A stretch of 6,875 nucleotides of DNA from Lachnospiraceae bacterium UBA2734. GTDB taxonomy: Bacteria; Bacillota; Clostridia; Lachnospirales; Lachnospiraceae. The notes under the pieces are model-generated. The model was not told the origin of the DNA and did no database searches. It saw nothing but the letters and a program-made list of their open reading frames with translations. Made by a program: the position numbers and the translations under genes. The DNA is taken from positions 39,537 through 46,411 of the forward strand of contig DEKA01000039.1 in the NCBI GenBank assembly GCA_002353635.1, read 5' to 3'. This document shows positions 1 to 6,383 of this stretch, piece by piece; position 1 is the first letter of the stretch, and each line of letters begins with the position of its first letter.

Positions 1-23
1 CGCGGAGCGCCTCTGAACGCCTA

Positions 24-52
24 CATTCCGAGAACCGAAGGTTCTCGGAATG
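24..52. repeat. Perfect 13-bp inverted repeat with 3-nt loop
   Basis: The arms CATTCCGAGAACC (24-36) and GGTTCTCGGAATG (40-52) are exact reverse complements separated by GAA. The stem would be very stable in RNA of either strand. Neither side is followed by a T-tract, so it is not a standard intrinsic terminator. It could be a palindromic extragenic element, an RNA-processing or stabilising hairpin at the 3' end of a transcript, or part of a terminator lacking a U-tail. The function is unknown; the structure itself is certain. Confidence 0.75.
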
Positions 53-67
53 GGGTGCTGAACAGTT

Positions 68-84
68 ACAATATCTTATATTGT
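68..84. repeat. Short AT-rich inverted repeat
   Basis: ACAATAT (68-74) and ATATTGT (78-84) are perfect 7-bp inverted arms around CTT. It lies in the gene-free stretch downstream of the minus-strand Lrp-like gene. It could be a protein-binding site or a chance palindrome; no promoter or gene next to it supports a specific role. Confidence 0.4.
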
Positions 85-195
85 CCTCTGGAACCGACTC
101 CTGCACGGTAAGAGGGCAGCGTCCGGTCAGGTTCTGCCTCTATAGGCAGTGACGAACAAACCCGATTGTTCTTTTGCCTGCTCTGCATCAATTCC

Positions 196-280
196 GCTGT
201 CTCCTCGCGCAAGTGGGGTCAACAAAGGACGAGCACAGGATCGAGAAGAGCTCAGGGCTGCCTCCTCACGCAAGCGGGAT
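196..280. repeat. Pair of 24-bp imperfect direct repeats across the Lrp-like gene's stop
   Basis: Copy 1 is at 196-219 and copy 2 at 257-280, start to start 61 bp. They match at 20 of 24 positions, and all four differences are transitions. Copy 2 encodes the last residues (PLA) and TGA stop of the Lrp-like gene plus a GGAGG-like stretch just after it; copy 1 lies in the noncoding sequence beyond. The sequence between and around the copies is not similar, so this is not a simple tandem duplication of 61 bp. Confidence 0.6.
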
Positions 281-706
281 TGGTCTGTGCTCCACAGAAG
301 TTGAAAAGGCCATGAGGGTCTTTGTGCGCCCGAACCTCTGCAGCTCATTGATGAGGTGGTCGAGCTCCTCCGTGTATCTGAAAACGCCTTCGATCAGCAT
401 GGAGTAATCTCCCGTCACACAGCTGCACTCGATCACATTCGGAATCTTCTTAATATAGGGATAGAAGTCCTTCTTGTCCTTCGGCTCAACTTCCAGATTA
501 ATGAAGGCCTTGATGTTGTAACCCAGCTGCACATAGTTGACCTGTGCATGATACCCCGTGATGATGCCCTCCTCTTCGAGTCTGCGGATCCGGTTCGCCA
601 CCGCAGGAGAAGAGAGAAAAACCTGTGCCGCGATCTCCTTCGCCGATGTGCGCGCATCCTTTGCCAGAATTCTTATGATCTTCTGATCGATCTCATCGAT
701 ATGCAT
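266..706 (-). CDS. Lrp/AsnC family transcriptional regulator
   Basis: This 146-residue protein has the usual length and two-part layout of Lrp/AsnC regulators. An N-terminal winged helix-turn-helix (about residues 1-60) opens with MHIDEIDQKIIRIL and contains the recognition segment SSPAVANRIRRLEEEG followed by IITGY. A C-terminal RAM-type ligand and oligomerisation domain (about 64-138) contains VTGDYSMLIEG and ends with the strand LMAFSTSV. Family members form dimers to octamers, bend DNA and respond to amino acids. The ATG at 706 is preceded by GAGGT (715-719), 8 nt away, and by a good promoter at 750-778. The gene diverges from aspartate ammonia-lyase, which suggests (inference) control of that gene and of itself in response to an amino acid. 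The ligand cannot be read from the sequence. No downstream partner gene follows in the window. Confidence 0.93.
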   Translation of the reverse strand: MHIDEIDQKIIRILAKDARTSAKEIAAQVFLSSPAVANRIRRLEEEGIITGYHAQVNYVQLGYNIKAFINLEVEPKDKKDFYPYIKKIPNVIECSCVTGDYSMLIEGVFRYTEELDHLINELQRFGRTKTLMAFSTSVEHRPIPLA

Positions 707-714
707 AATTTAAT

Positions 715-719
715 ACCTC
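715..719 (-). promoter_or_regulatory. Ribosome binding site of the Lrp-like gene
   Basis: On the minus strand GAGGT precedes the ATG by 8 nt (ATTAAATT). It is a moderate Shine-Dalgarno match that supports the start at 706. Confidence 0.6.
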
Positions 720-749
720 GGAATTTATGCACTATTTTGTTTTTCAAAA

Positions 750-778
750 AATATACCCCTTAAACTTTATTTTGTAAA
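750..778 (-). promoter_or_regulatory. Sigma-70/sigma-A type promoter of the Lrp-like gene
   Basis: Reading the minus strand, TTTACA (773-778) and TATATT (750-755) each match the consensus hexamer at five of six positions and are separated by exactly 17 bp. Transcription would begin near 743, about 37 nt before the start codon. The -35 box lies inside the right half of the palindrome at 760-784, so a protein bound there would block this promoter. Confidence 0.7.
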
Positions 779-784
779 GTTTAA
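760..784. promoter_or_regulatory. 25-bp palindromic candidate operator between lrp-like gene and aspA
   Basis: TTAAACTTTA (760-769) and TAAAGTTTAA (775-784) are perfect 10-bp inverted arms around TTTTG. The element is AT-rich, lies in the divergent promoter region and covers the -35 hexamer and part of the spacer of the minus-strand promoter. Lrp/AsnC proteins typically bind AT-rich dyads of about this size and often autoregulate. That this particular regulator binds here is inference. Confidence 0.55.
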
Positions 785-790
785 TGCCTG

Positions 791-818
791 TTTTTTATGG
801 ATATTCATCGTTTATGAT
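791..818 (+). promoter_or_regulatory. Tentative promoter of aspA
   Basis: TATGAT (813-818) matches the -10 consensus at five of six positions. The best -35 at a suitable distance is the weak TTTTTT (791-796, 16-bp spacer), so an activator may be needed, or the true promoter may be elsewhere in this AT-rich stretch. If correct, the leader is about 110 nt and includes the hairpin at 884-913. Confidence 0.3.
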
Positions 819-883
819 TAATAATATTTACATTCAATTCAGATTGCGTTACCATGCGGAACATCAGACGAAGAAAAAAAGGA

Positions 884-913
884 CAGGCAGCAAGTTCCGG
901 GGGACCTGCCCTG
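884..913 (+). other. Possible leader hairpin just upstream of the aspA ribosome binding site
   Basis: CAGGCAG (884-890) pairs with CTGCCCTG (906-913) with one bulged C. Inside, GTTCC and GGGAC can pair partly. The structure ends 9 nt before the Shine-Dalgarno sequence. It may stabilise the mRNA or affect initiation. There is no T-tract, so it is not a terminator, and it matches no riboswitch I recognise. Confidence 0.35.
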
Positions 914-922
914 AGCGCAAAT

Positions 923-929
923 AAGGAGG
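923..929 (+). promoter_or_regulatory. Ribosome binding site of aspA deciding between three ATGs
   Basis: AAGGAGG is a near-perfect Shine-Dalgarno sequence followed by three consecutive in-frame ATGs at 933, 936 and 939. The spacings are 3, 6 and 9 nt. The first is too close, so 936 is preferred and 939 is an acceptable alternative. Confidence 0.8.
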
Positions 930-935
930 CTCATG

Positions 936-2333
936 ATGATGAACTACAGAAAAGAACAGGATTCCATCGGAACACTGGACGTGCCGGCAGATGCTTATTA
1001 CGGTGTACAGGCTGAGCGGGCCGGACGTAATTTTCACATCACGGGACATCACATGAGCCCGGAATTTCTGAAGAACCTGGCACTGATCAAAAAGGCAGCA
1101 GCAAGAGTCAATGCAGGATCCGGAAGACTGACTTCCGCTCAGTGCAGCGCCATCTCCAAGGCCTGCGATGAAGTGATCGACGGCAGATTCGACGACGCCT
1201 TTATTGTTGATCCTGTACAGGGTGGCGCCGGCACAAGTGCCAACATGAACATGAACGAAGTGGTGGCCAACAGAGCAAATGAGATCATGGGCGGGGCGCT
1301 TGGCAGATATGACCTTGTTCACCCGAACGATCACGTGAACATGTGCCAGTCTACAAATGATGTCATTCCCACCGCCGGCAAGATGACCGTCATCGTTCTG
1401 ACGGAGAGCCTTCTCGAGGAATCAAAACGCCTTGAGAGAGCACTGTACATCAAGGCGATGGAGTTCTCCAAGGTCCGCAAGATGGGCAGAACACAGCTCC
1501 AGGATGCCGTTCCCATGACGCTCGGCGATACCTTCGGCGGCTATGCCTCCATGGTACACAGATGCACGGAAAGGCTCCGCGACGTCTGCCGCGAGATGCA
1601 CAGCATCAACCTCGGCGGCACGGCGATCGGCTCCGGCATCAATGCCTCTGATTACTATGAGGCACATATCGCGCAGGAGCTCTCCCGCCTCTTTGGCAGA
1701 TATCTGGAGCAGGCATCCGATCTCTACGACGCCACAGAGAACCTCGACAGCTTCGTGGCCGTCTCCGGCGCAGTGAAGTCCCTTGCCATCAGTCTCTCGA
1801 AGATGTGCAATGACCTTCGCCTTCTCTCCTCAGGTCCCAGATGCGGACTGCATGAGATCAACCTTCCGGCCATGCAGAATGGTTCCTCCATCATGCCAGG
1901 CAAAGTAAATCCCGTCATTCCTGAAGTTGTAACACAGGCTGCCTTCCTCGTGATCGGCCATGACGCAACAGTTACTGCCGCAGCAGAGGCCGGCCAGATG
2001 GAGCTCAACGCCTTTGAGCCCGTCGTCTTCTACACCCTCTTTGAGTCCATCAGTGCAATGACAGGCGCAATCACAACACTCATCGACAACTGCATCTCCG
2101 GTATCACCGCCAACAGTGAGCACTGCCTGCAGCTCGAGCAGAGCAGTGTAGGCATCGCGACAGCTCTCTGCCCTTACATCGGCTACGTCCGTGCCGCTGA
2201 TGTCGCAAAGACAGCCCTCCGCACAGGCCGCACGGTCCGCGAGGTCGTCCTCGACCGCGGTCTTATGGATGCCGTAAAGCTCGACGAGGTCCTCGGCGCA
2301 GGCGAGACAGCTGAGGTTCGCCGCTCCGCTTAA
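936..2333 (+). CDS. aspA: Aspartate ammonia-lyase (aspartase)
   Basis: Catalyses reversible deamination of L-aspartate to fumarate and ammonia in the cytoplasm, as a homotetramer of the aspartase/fumarase superfamily. The 465 residues are close to the usual 465-480. Family blocks appear in order: PADAYYGVQAERA near the N-terminus, GGAGTSANMNMNEV (about 97-110), HPNDHVNMCQSTNDV (about 129-143), GRTQLQDAVPMTLG (about 184-197), CNDLRLLSSGPR (about 291-302) and the catalytic loop GSSIMPGKVNPVIPE (about 316-330), which carries the general-base serine and the substrate-binding lysine and asparagine. GRTQLQDAVPMTLG is typical of aspartase; class II fumarases usually have GRTHLQDATP. AAEAGQMELNAFEPV and ITANSEHC also fit aspartase. 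It stands alone, diverges from an Lrp-like regulator and ends at a strong terminator, so it is probably monocistronic. No truncation or missing catalytic residue is visible. Fumarase is the main alternative and is less likely. Confidence 0.95.
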   Translation: MMNYRKEQDSIGTLDVPADAYYGVQAERAGRNFHITGHHMSPEFLKNLALIKKAAARVNAGSGRLTSAQCSAISKACDEVIDGRFDDAFIVDPVQGGAGTSANMNMNEVVANRANEIMGGALGRYDLVHPNDHVNMCQSTNDVIPTAGKMTVIVLTESLLEESKRLERALYIKAMEFSKVRKMGRTQLQDAVPMTLGDTFGGYASMVHRCTERLRDVCREMHSINLGGTAIGSGINASDYYEAHIAQELSRLFGRYLEQASDLYDATENLDSFVAVSGAVKSLAISLSKMCNDLRLLSSGPRCGLHEINLPAMQNGSSIMPGKVNPVIPEVVTQAAFLVIGHDATVTAAAEAGQMELNAFEPVVFYTLFESISAMTGAITTLIDNCISGITANSEHCLQLEQSSVGIATALCPYIGYVRAADVAKTALRTGRTVREVVLDRGLMDAVKLDEVLGAGETAEVRRSA

Positions 2334-2377
2334 TCCGTTCTGATTCATTAAGGACATAATACGTAATGACATAATTC

Positions 2378-2455
2378 GACCGGGCGTCGGAATAGTCTGC
2401 TTCATTCGCTCTTAACGAAGCTCATTCAGCAGAAATTCCTCCGCCCGGTCTTTTT
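2378..2455 (+). terminator. Intrinsic terminator of aspA
   Basis: GACCGGGCG (2378-2386) pairs perfectly with CGCCCGGTC (2442-2450), immediately followed by TTTTT (2451-2455). The stem continues inward after two mismatches with GGAAT/ATTCC and then TCTGCT/AGCAGA, giving a long interrupted hairpin. It begins 44 nt after the aspA stop. In the opposite direction the hairpin is followed only by GAATTATGT, a poor U-tract, so termination of the converging minus-strand operon here is uncertain. Confidence 0.85.
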
Positions 2456-2537
2456 CGATCCATTCATTATGACGGCCGTACGGCTGAGCATTCTGCGCGG
2501 ACCAACTACATGAATCCAGTCCTTATTTTCAACAGAT

Positions 2538-5500
2538 TCAGTCCTTGTGATCAGCAGGCTTTGGCCTCCTGCGCCGGCGTCTTGCGACCATCAGCGCAAC
2601 ATGCACGATGAGCGCCAGGGCTGCTGCGCCGGCGACGACCGCGATGGCAATCTTCTTCTTTCTGCTGACAACCGGGACCTCCCTGACCGAAATCGTCACA
2701 TTGCTTCCCTTCGCCTTGAACAGATTATAGTAGCCGTACGAGGTCAGCTTCGCCCTGTGCGTCCCCTTCTCATCCGTGACTGTTATCTTCACGTTCTGCA
2801 CATCATCCGGCTGCAGGTATCGAATCTGATGCTCCTCCTGCCCGTCGTCAGGGATGACGATATTCCACTGCTCGATGACACCGCCGTCGTGCTGGTCCTC
2901 ATATATTTTCAGCTGATCGTCCTGTGCGAAGCTGCCGTCAACAATGAGAACCGGCCTTCCGCTCTCTCTGCGGTTCGTCGACTGGATGCCCGTCTCCACT
3001 CGTTTGTAAACCGCTGTGATCTTCTCATCCGTCTTGATCCTTGAGAAATCTGTCAGGCTCCACCGACCGTACAGGCCATCCTTTTCAGGCACTTCCGGTA
3101 TCTGACTGTCACTGATGGTATCGCCGTAGCTGCAGGTGATCGTCTTCACCGTGTTGTCATCCGCCACGAAGCGGAGGGTCAGATTGGCAAAATTCGCGGG
3201 CACGCCGCCCTTTGAGACCAGGTCGCCAAGAGAGACGTACTCTGCCGCTCCATCGTAGGCAATGTCGTCAATACCGGCGAGATCCGTGCTGTAATACAGA
3301 TTGTCCTTTACATAATCTGTCTTCAGATCGCGGACGCCGCCCGCCACAGCGCCGGCGCCCTTCTGGTACTCCGTAATATTGGCCATGGAAGCGTTGCTGT
3401 ACAGTTTCTTACCGAAGCCGACAATGCCGCCCACATAATCTCCGCCGGATATGTCAGCCTTGGCGCTGCACTTCTGAATGGTTCCGTTGGAATAGCCGCA
3501 GACGCCGCCCGCATAATCTCCGCCGCCGTCCACGTCGCCGTAGTTGATATTCTGTGAGAGAACGCCCAGCTCCATGTGTCCGGTGATGCCTGCTGCATAG
3601 TTGCTGCGCGTCGTGACATCTCCTTTATTCGTGCACCTGTCAACGATGCCCTTGGATTTAAAAACGTAGTCCAGTGTTTCATCCCCGGACTGCACAATAT
3701 CCTCTTCGGGATCCAGTCCGTATTCCACACCGATCATGCCGACAATGCCGCCCACATTAGTGTCGGCATCGATGGAACCCTCATTGACACTGCCGGTGAC
3801 GCGGCCAAGGGTCGAATTGTCAATGTCCTCAGCGGAGATGTCCTGAAACCGGTCATCTTTGTCCTTGGTCACATTGTCCTTTATATCATCCACTGTGTCC
3901 GTCAGTGTGTCCGTCACGCTGTCGAGCTGATTCGTGATGTCGCGCAGATCATCATAGGAATCGTCAAGATCGCCGGCGACCTGCTTGTGCAGGTCATTAG
4001 CCTCGTTGATCATGCCGTCGAGAGAAGAATAGAGATCATCTCCTGCCGTTCTCGCCTTGTCGCTCAGGCCATCGACCGTCAGATCAATGGAAGCCAGCGT
4101 ATCCAGTGCATTGCCGATCTTGTCCAATACATTGGGGTAGTTCTTTGCCGTGTCCCGAAGGCTGTCAAGCGCATCAGAGAGATCGCTGTCATCCGCATCA
4201 AAAAGATCGCCTGCCGCATCCTCCATCGACTGCAGGAGGGACGACGCGCTGCTGCTCTCATCGTTCAAAGAGGAAGAAATCTTATTCAGATTATTCCGAA
4301 GATCGTCTGCATCATCCTTGATCGCATCCGGGTTCTCCGCCAGATCTTTATAGAGTGTCTCCAGACTGTTGAGCGCATCGCCGATTTCTCCGTTGCTGTC
4401 CGAGAGATCCTGCAGCTGCTTCTTAATCGCCTCCCGCTGTTCATCGGTGAAGTCCGGATCCTGGTCCTCGTCCATCTTGCGCAGAATTTCGCTCTTAATG
4501 GCGTCAATCTTCTCTTTATTGCTCTGCGTGGGATCCCGCAGTGCACTGATGAGATCATTCAGATCATTGAGCTTCCAGGTCGTGACTGTGTTGTGTCCCG
4601 CATGAATGACATCGATGATGCTCTGCCACTTCACAGCTGCATTCTTCAGGTCGATGATGAGCTTCTTCGCCCTATCCAGGGTCTTGTAGAATGCCATCTC
4701 CTTCAGATCCGGTGTGATCTCCGGATGGGCAGCGAGCTTATCCAGAATCCCCTGGATGTCATCCATAACATCCGTCAGATTGTCATCGAGCTGTTTCAGG
4801 TCAGAAGCCAACTGCTGTGCATCATCTGTCTTTCCGTCCGCATAATCCTGCAGGTCCTTCCGGAAGCTCTCAATATTGGAAGTCAGCGTATCCAGGTGCG
4901 TGTGCATGTCATGCAGCGAATCCGTAATGCCATCCTTCTCATCATCCGACAGCTCCAGATCATCGAGAAAATCATCCAGTTCATCGTCCAGATCCGACAT
5001 CGCGCTCTTCAGATCGGATGCATAACCGGATGCCTCTTTGGACGCGCTCGAGAGTTCATTGAGGGAGCCCGTTATTTTCCCAGCCGCATCATTGATGCGG
5101 TCTGTCGCTTCATCGATGTCGCTGACTGTCTCCTCCTTCAGCGTGCCGATGCTGTCCGATGCGGTCGTCGCAAGATCTCCTATGCGATCGAGATAAGTGC
5201 CGCTTGTGTCCGTCCTGCTCTGCAGATTATTCGTCGCGTTTTTGACACTCGCCTGAAGCTTGTCGATCTTGTCCTCGAGCTCCTGGATCTTGTCGTCCGA
5301 GAAATCCAGCTGCAGATAAGGCTGAAGCTGACCGACAACGCCGCCGATATCCTTCCTTCCGTTGATCTTTCCTTTATTCGTGCAGCTGCTCACATATCCG
5401 GAGGATCTTCCGACGATGCCGCCCACATTGTAGCCTACGTGCTCATAGCCGATCTGCGCAGTGTTCTGGCAAGAGGAGACAACGCCTGAGGAAAAGCCCG

Positions 5501-6383
5501 CAATGCCGCCAATATCCGTATTCGTGTAAATATTCTCAAGCGACATGATATTGCCAGTTGTAATGATGTTGTTAACTGTATTGGTTATCTGATCAGTCGA
5601 GATAGTCTCATCCTCATACTCCGTATTCACCTTTGCTGCATTCACGCAGGATGAGATCGTGCCCTCGTTGTAGCCCGCAATGCCGCCGCTGTAGCTCGAT
5701 GTCCTGATCTTACCCTCAGACGTGCAGTTCGTCACGACGCCGCACTGCATATTGCGGCCAACAATGCCGCCCGCCTGGGCGTCCGCTCTTACAGCCCCTG
5801 AAAATACGCATCCCGATATTGTTCCGTAATTCACCCCGGCAATGCCGCCGCATTTATTCTGCGTGCCTCCGGGCGTAATCGTCCCCTCAACAGTCAGGTT
5901 GCGCACAACACCGGACTTCTGCACAACGCGGATCAGGCCTGCCTTGGAGACGTTCTCCGTAACTGTAAGGCCCGAAATCGTATGTCCCTGTCCGTCGAGG
6001 ATGCCTCCGAAGATAGGGATTATCACGTCGCTGTCACCGCTCAGCTCAAGATCTGCATCGATCAGGATTTTCTTATCCCTTGACCAGACGTCAGACTGGC
6101 ATTTTTTTGCCACCTTATCCAGATCTTCCTGCGTCTTTACATGGACTTCCTCCATGTCCGCTTCTGCCACTGTCTGTGCGCTGCCCTGCTCCAGCGTATT
6201 CTCCTCTTCGTCTTCGTCAGAAGATTTATTGAGAACATCATTGATGCCAAGATCGCCTGATCCCAGCAGGGCCGAAATATTGGAAGTAATGCCGGATACG
6301 CTGTTCGCCGCCTCTGCAGGCAATACAATCTGCATTGTTGCCATGTTGGCTGCCAGTGTAAGAAGGAGTATTTTCTTTTTCAT
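2538..6383 (-). CDS. Large secreted, membrane-anchored GLUG-repeat/coiled-coil protein
   Basis: This 1281-residue protein has no specific name I recognise. Residues from ATG 6383: signal peptide 1-25 (MKKKILLLTLAANM, cleavage probably after AEA); acidic linker about 51-80; five full GLUG-type repeats 178-353, pattern GGIxGxNxGxIxxCxNxGxI; an acidic, Asp/Leu-rich helical coiled coil about 362-844; further GLUG repeats about 859-1003; a segment about 1068-1128 like the Listeria-Bacteroides B-repeat (YGDTISDSQIPEVPEKDGLY, then ITAVYKR); a beta-rich domain about 1142-1235; and one membrane helix about 1245-1266 followed by six or more arginines. There is no LPXTG, so anchoring is by the membrane helix with the bulk outside. 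AAGGAGG at 6391-6397 favours the ATG at 6383 (7 nt) over GTG at 6386 (4 nt). The ATG overlaps the stop of the upstream transporter by one base. Adhesion, wall spanning or assisting the transporter are possible roles; none is proven. Confidence 0.9.
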   Translation of the reverse strand: MKKKILLLTLAANMATMQIVLPAEAANSVSGITSNISALLGSGDLGINDVLNKSSDEDEEENTLEQGSAQTVAEADMEEVHVKTQEDLDKVAKKCQSDVWSRDKKILIDADLELSGDSDVIIPIFGGILDGQGHTISGLTVTENVSKAGLIRVVQKSGVVRNLTVEGTITPGGTQNKCGGIAGVNYGTISGCVFSGAVRADAQAGGIVGRNMQCGVVTNCTSEGKIRTSSYSGGIAGYNEGTISSCVNAAKVNTEYEDETISTDQITNTVNNIITTGNIMSLENIYTNTDIGGIAGFSSGVVSSCQNTAQIGYEHVGYNVGGIVGRSSGYVSSCTNKGKINGRKDIGGVVGQLQPYLQLDFSDDKIQELEDKIDKLQASVKNATNNLQSRTDTSGTYLDRIGDLATTASDSIGTLKEETVSDIDEATDRINDAAGKITGSLNELSSASKEASGYASDLKSAMSDLDDELDDFLDDLELSDDEKDGITDSLHDMHTHLDTLTSNIESFRKDLQDYADGKTDDAQQLASDLKQLDDNLTDVMDDIQGILDKLAAHPEITPDLKEMAFYKTLDRAKKLIIDLKNAAVKWQSIIDVIHAGHNTVTTWKLNDLNDLISALRDPTQSNKEKIDAIKSEILRKMDEDQDPDFTDEQREAIKKQLQDLSDSNGEIGDALNSLETLYKDLAENPDAIKDDADDLRNNLNKISSSLNDESSSASSLLQSMEDAAGDLFDADDSDLSDALDSLRDTAKNYPNVLDKIGNALDTLASIDLTVDGLSDKARTAGDDLYSSLDGMINEANDLHKQVAGDLDDSYDDLRDITNQLDSVTDTLTDTVDDIKDNVTKDKDDRFQDISAEDIDNSTLGRVTGSVNEGSIDADTNVGGIVGMIGVEYGLDPEEDIVQSGDETLDYVFKSKGIVDRCTNKGDVTTRSNYAAGITGHMELGVLSQNINYGDVDGGGDYAGGVCGYSNGTIQKCSAKADISGGDYVGGIVGFGKKLYSNASMANITEYQKGAGAVAGGVRDLKTDYVKDNLYYSTDLAGIDDIAYDGAAEYVSLGDLVSKGGVPANFANLTLRFVADDNTVKTITCSYGDTISDSQIPEVPEKDGLYGRWSLTDFSRIKTDEKITAVYKRVETGIQSTNRRESGRPVLIVDGSFAQDDQLKIYEDQHDGGVIEQWNIVIPDDGQEEHQIRYLQPDDVQNVKITVTDEKGTHRAKLTSYGYYNLFKAKGSNVTISVREVPVVSRKKKIAIAVVAGAAALALIVHVALMVARRRRRRPKPADHKD
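3000..3182 (-). other. B-repeat-like extracellular domain in the surface protein
   Basis: About 60 residues begin LTLRFVADDNTVKTITCSYG and end ITAVYKR, with a central Trp (GRWSLTD). The beta-strand, YGD, P-rich linker, W, then ITAVY order resembles the InlB B-repeat/Listeria-Bacteroides repeat common in Firmicute surface proteins, although the usual GYxFxGW core is divergent (GLYGRWS). Assigned from pattern only. Confidence 0.5.
3375..3809 (-). repeat. C-terminal GLUG repeat block
   Basis: The units are: a half unit LGRVTGSVNEGSI; GGIVGMI with a 25-residue insertion before GIVDRCTNKGDV; AAGITGHMELGVLSQNINYG; AGGVCGYSNGTIQKCSAKAD; and VGGIVGFGKKLYSNASMANI, which is degenerate. On the plus strand they show as recurrent GCCGCCC-containing blocks. 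GLUG repeats are predicted to stack as a beta-solenoid. The block follows the coiled coil and mirrors the N-terminal block. Confidence 0.75.
3852..5300 (-). other. Acidic coiled-coil region of the surface protein
   Basis: About 480 residues of heptad-like sequence, for example KIQELEDKIDKLQASVKN at the start and LRDITNQLDSVTDTLTDTV near the end, rich in Asp, Leu, Ser and Lys with few prolines and no cysteines. Probable breaks lie near AAHPEITPDL and near the Asp-rich loop around 638-651. It sits between the two GLUG blocks. The antisense strand of this region is open for long stretches because Asp codons read as Ile/Val codons in reverse. Confidence 0.8.
5325..5852 (-). repeat. N-terminal GLUG repeat block
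   Basis: Five full units can be aligned: GGIAGVNYGTISGCVFSGAV; GGIVGRNMQCGVVTNCTSEG; GGIAGYNEGTISSCVNAAKV; after about 38 inserted residues GGIAGFSSGVVSSCQNTAQI; and GGIVGRSSGYVSSCTNKGKI. A sixth begins as GGVVGQL and stops where the coiled coil starts. Every full unit has a cysteine at the same position, as is frequent in GLUG repeats of Firmicutes. Confidence 0.82.

Noticed and set aside
66..191. Small minus-strand ORF of 40-41 codons (ATG 188 or TTG 191, stop 66-68) after the Lrp-like gene
   Set aside because: A GAGGAG-like sequence lies upstream (201-206) but 12 nt from the ATG. The translation has no recognisable motif or membrane segment. Too weak to call.
127..348. 73-codon minus-strand frame overlapping the end of the Lrp-like gene
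   Set aside because: It overlaps the regulator in another frame, has low-complexity content and no ribosome binding site. It is a shadow frame.
864..1334. 156-codon minus-strand frame across the aspA start
   Set aside because: It is antisense to the conserved aspartase N-terminus and its leader, and its translation shows no family resemblance.
1830..2405. 191-codon minus-strand frame antisense to the aspA 3' half and terminator
   Set aside because: It runs through the aspA terminator, lacks a convincing start signal and has shadow-like composition opposite conserved aspartase blocks.
2475..2484. GCCGTACGGC palindrome between aspA and the surface gene, as a terminator for the minus-strand operon
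   Set aside because: It has only 10 bp with no free loop and no T-tract on the minus strand. It is probably incidental.
3576..5489. 637-codon open frame on the plus strand antisense to the surface protein
   Set aside because: It begins with GTG without a ribosome binding site. Its Ile/Val/Arg-rich translation is what the reverse complement of an Asp/Leu-rich coiled-coil gene gives. The minus-strand frame has clear domains, a signal peptide and a good start.
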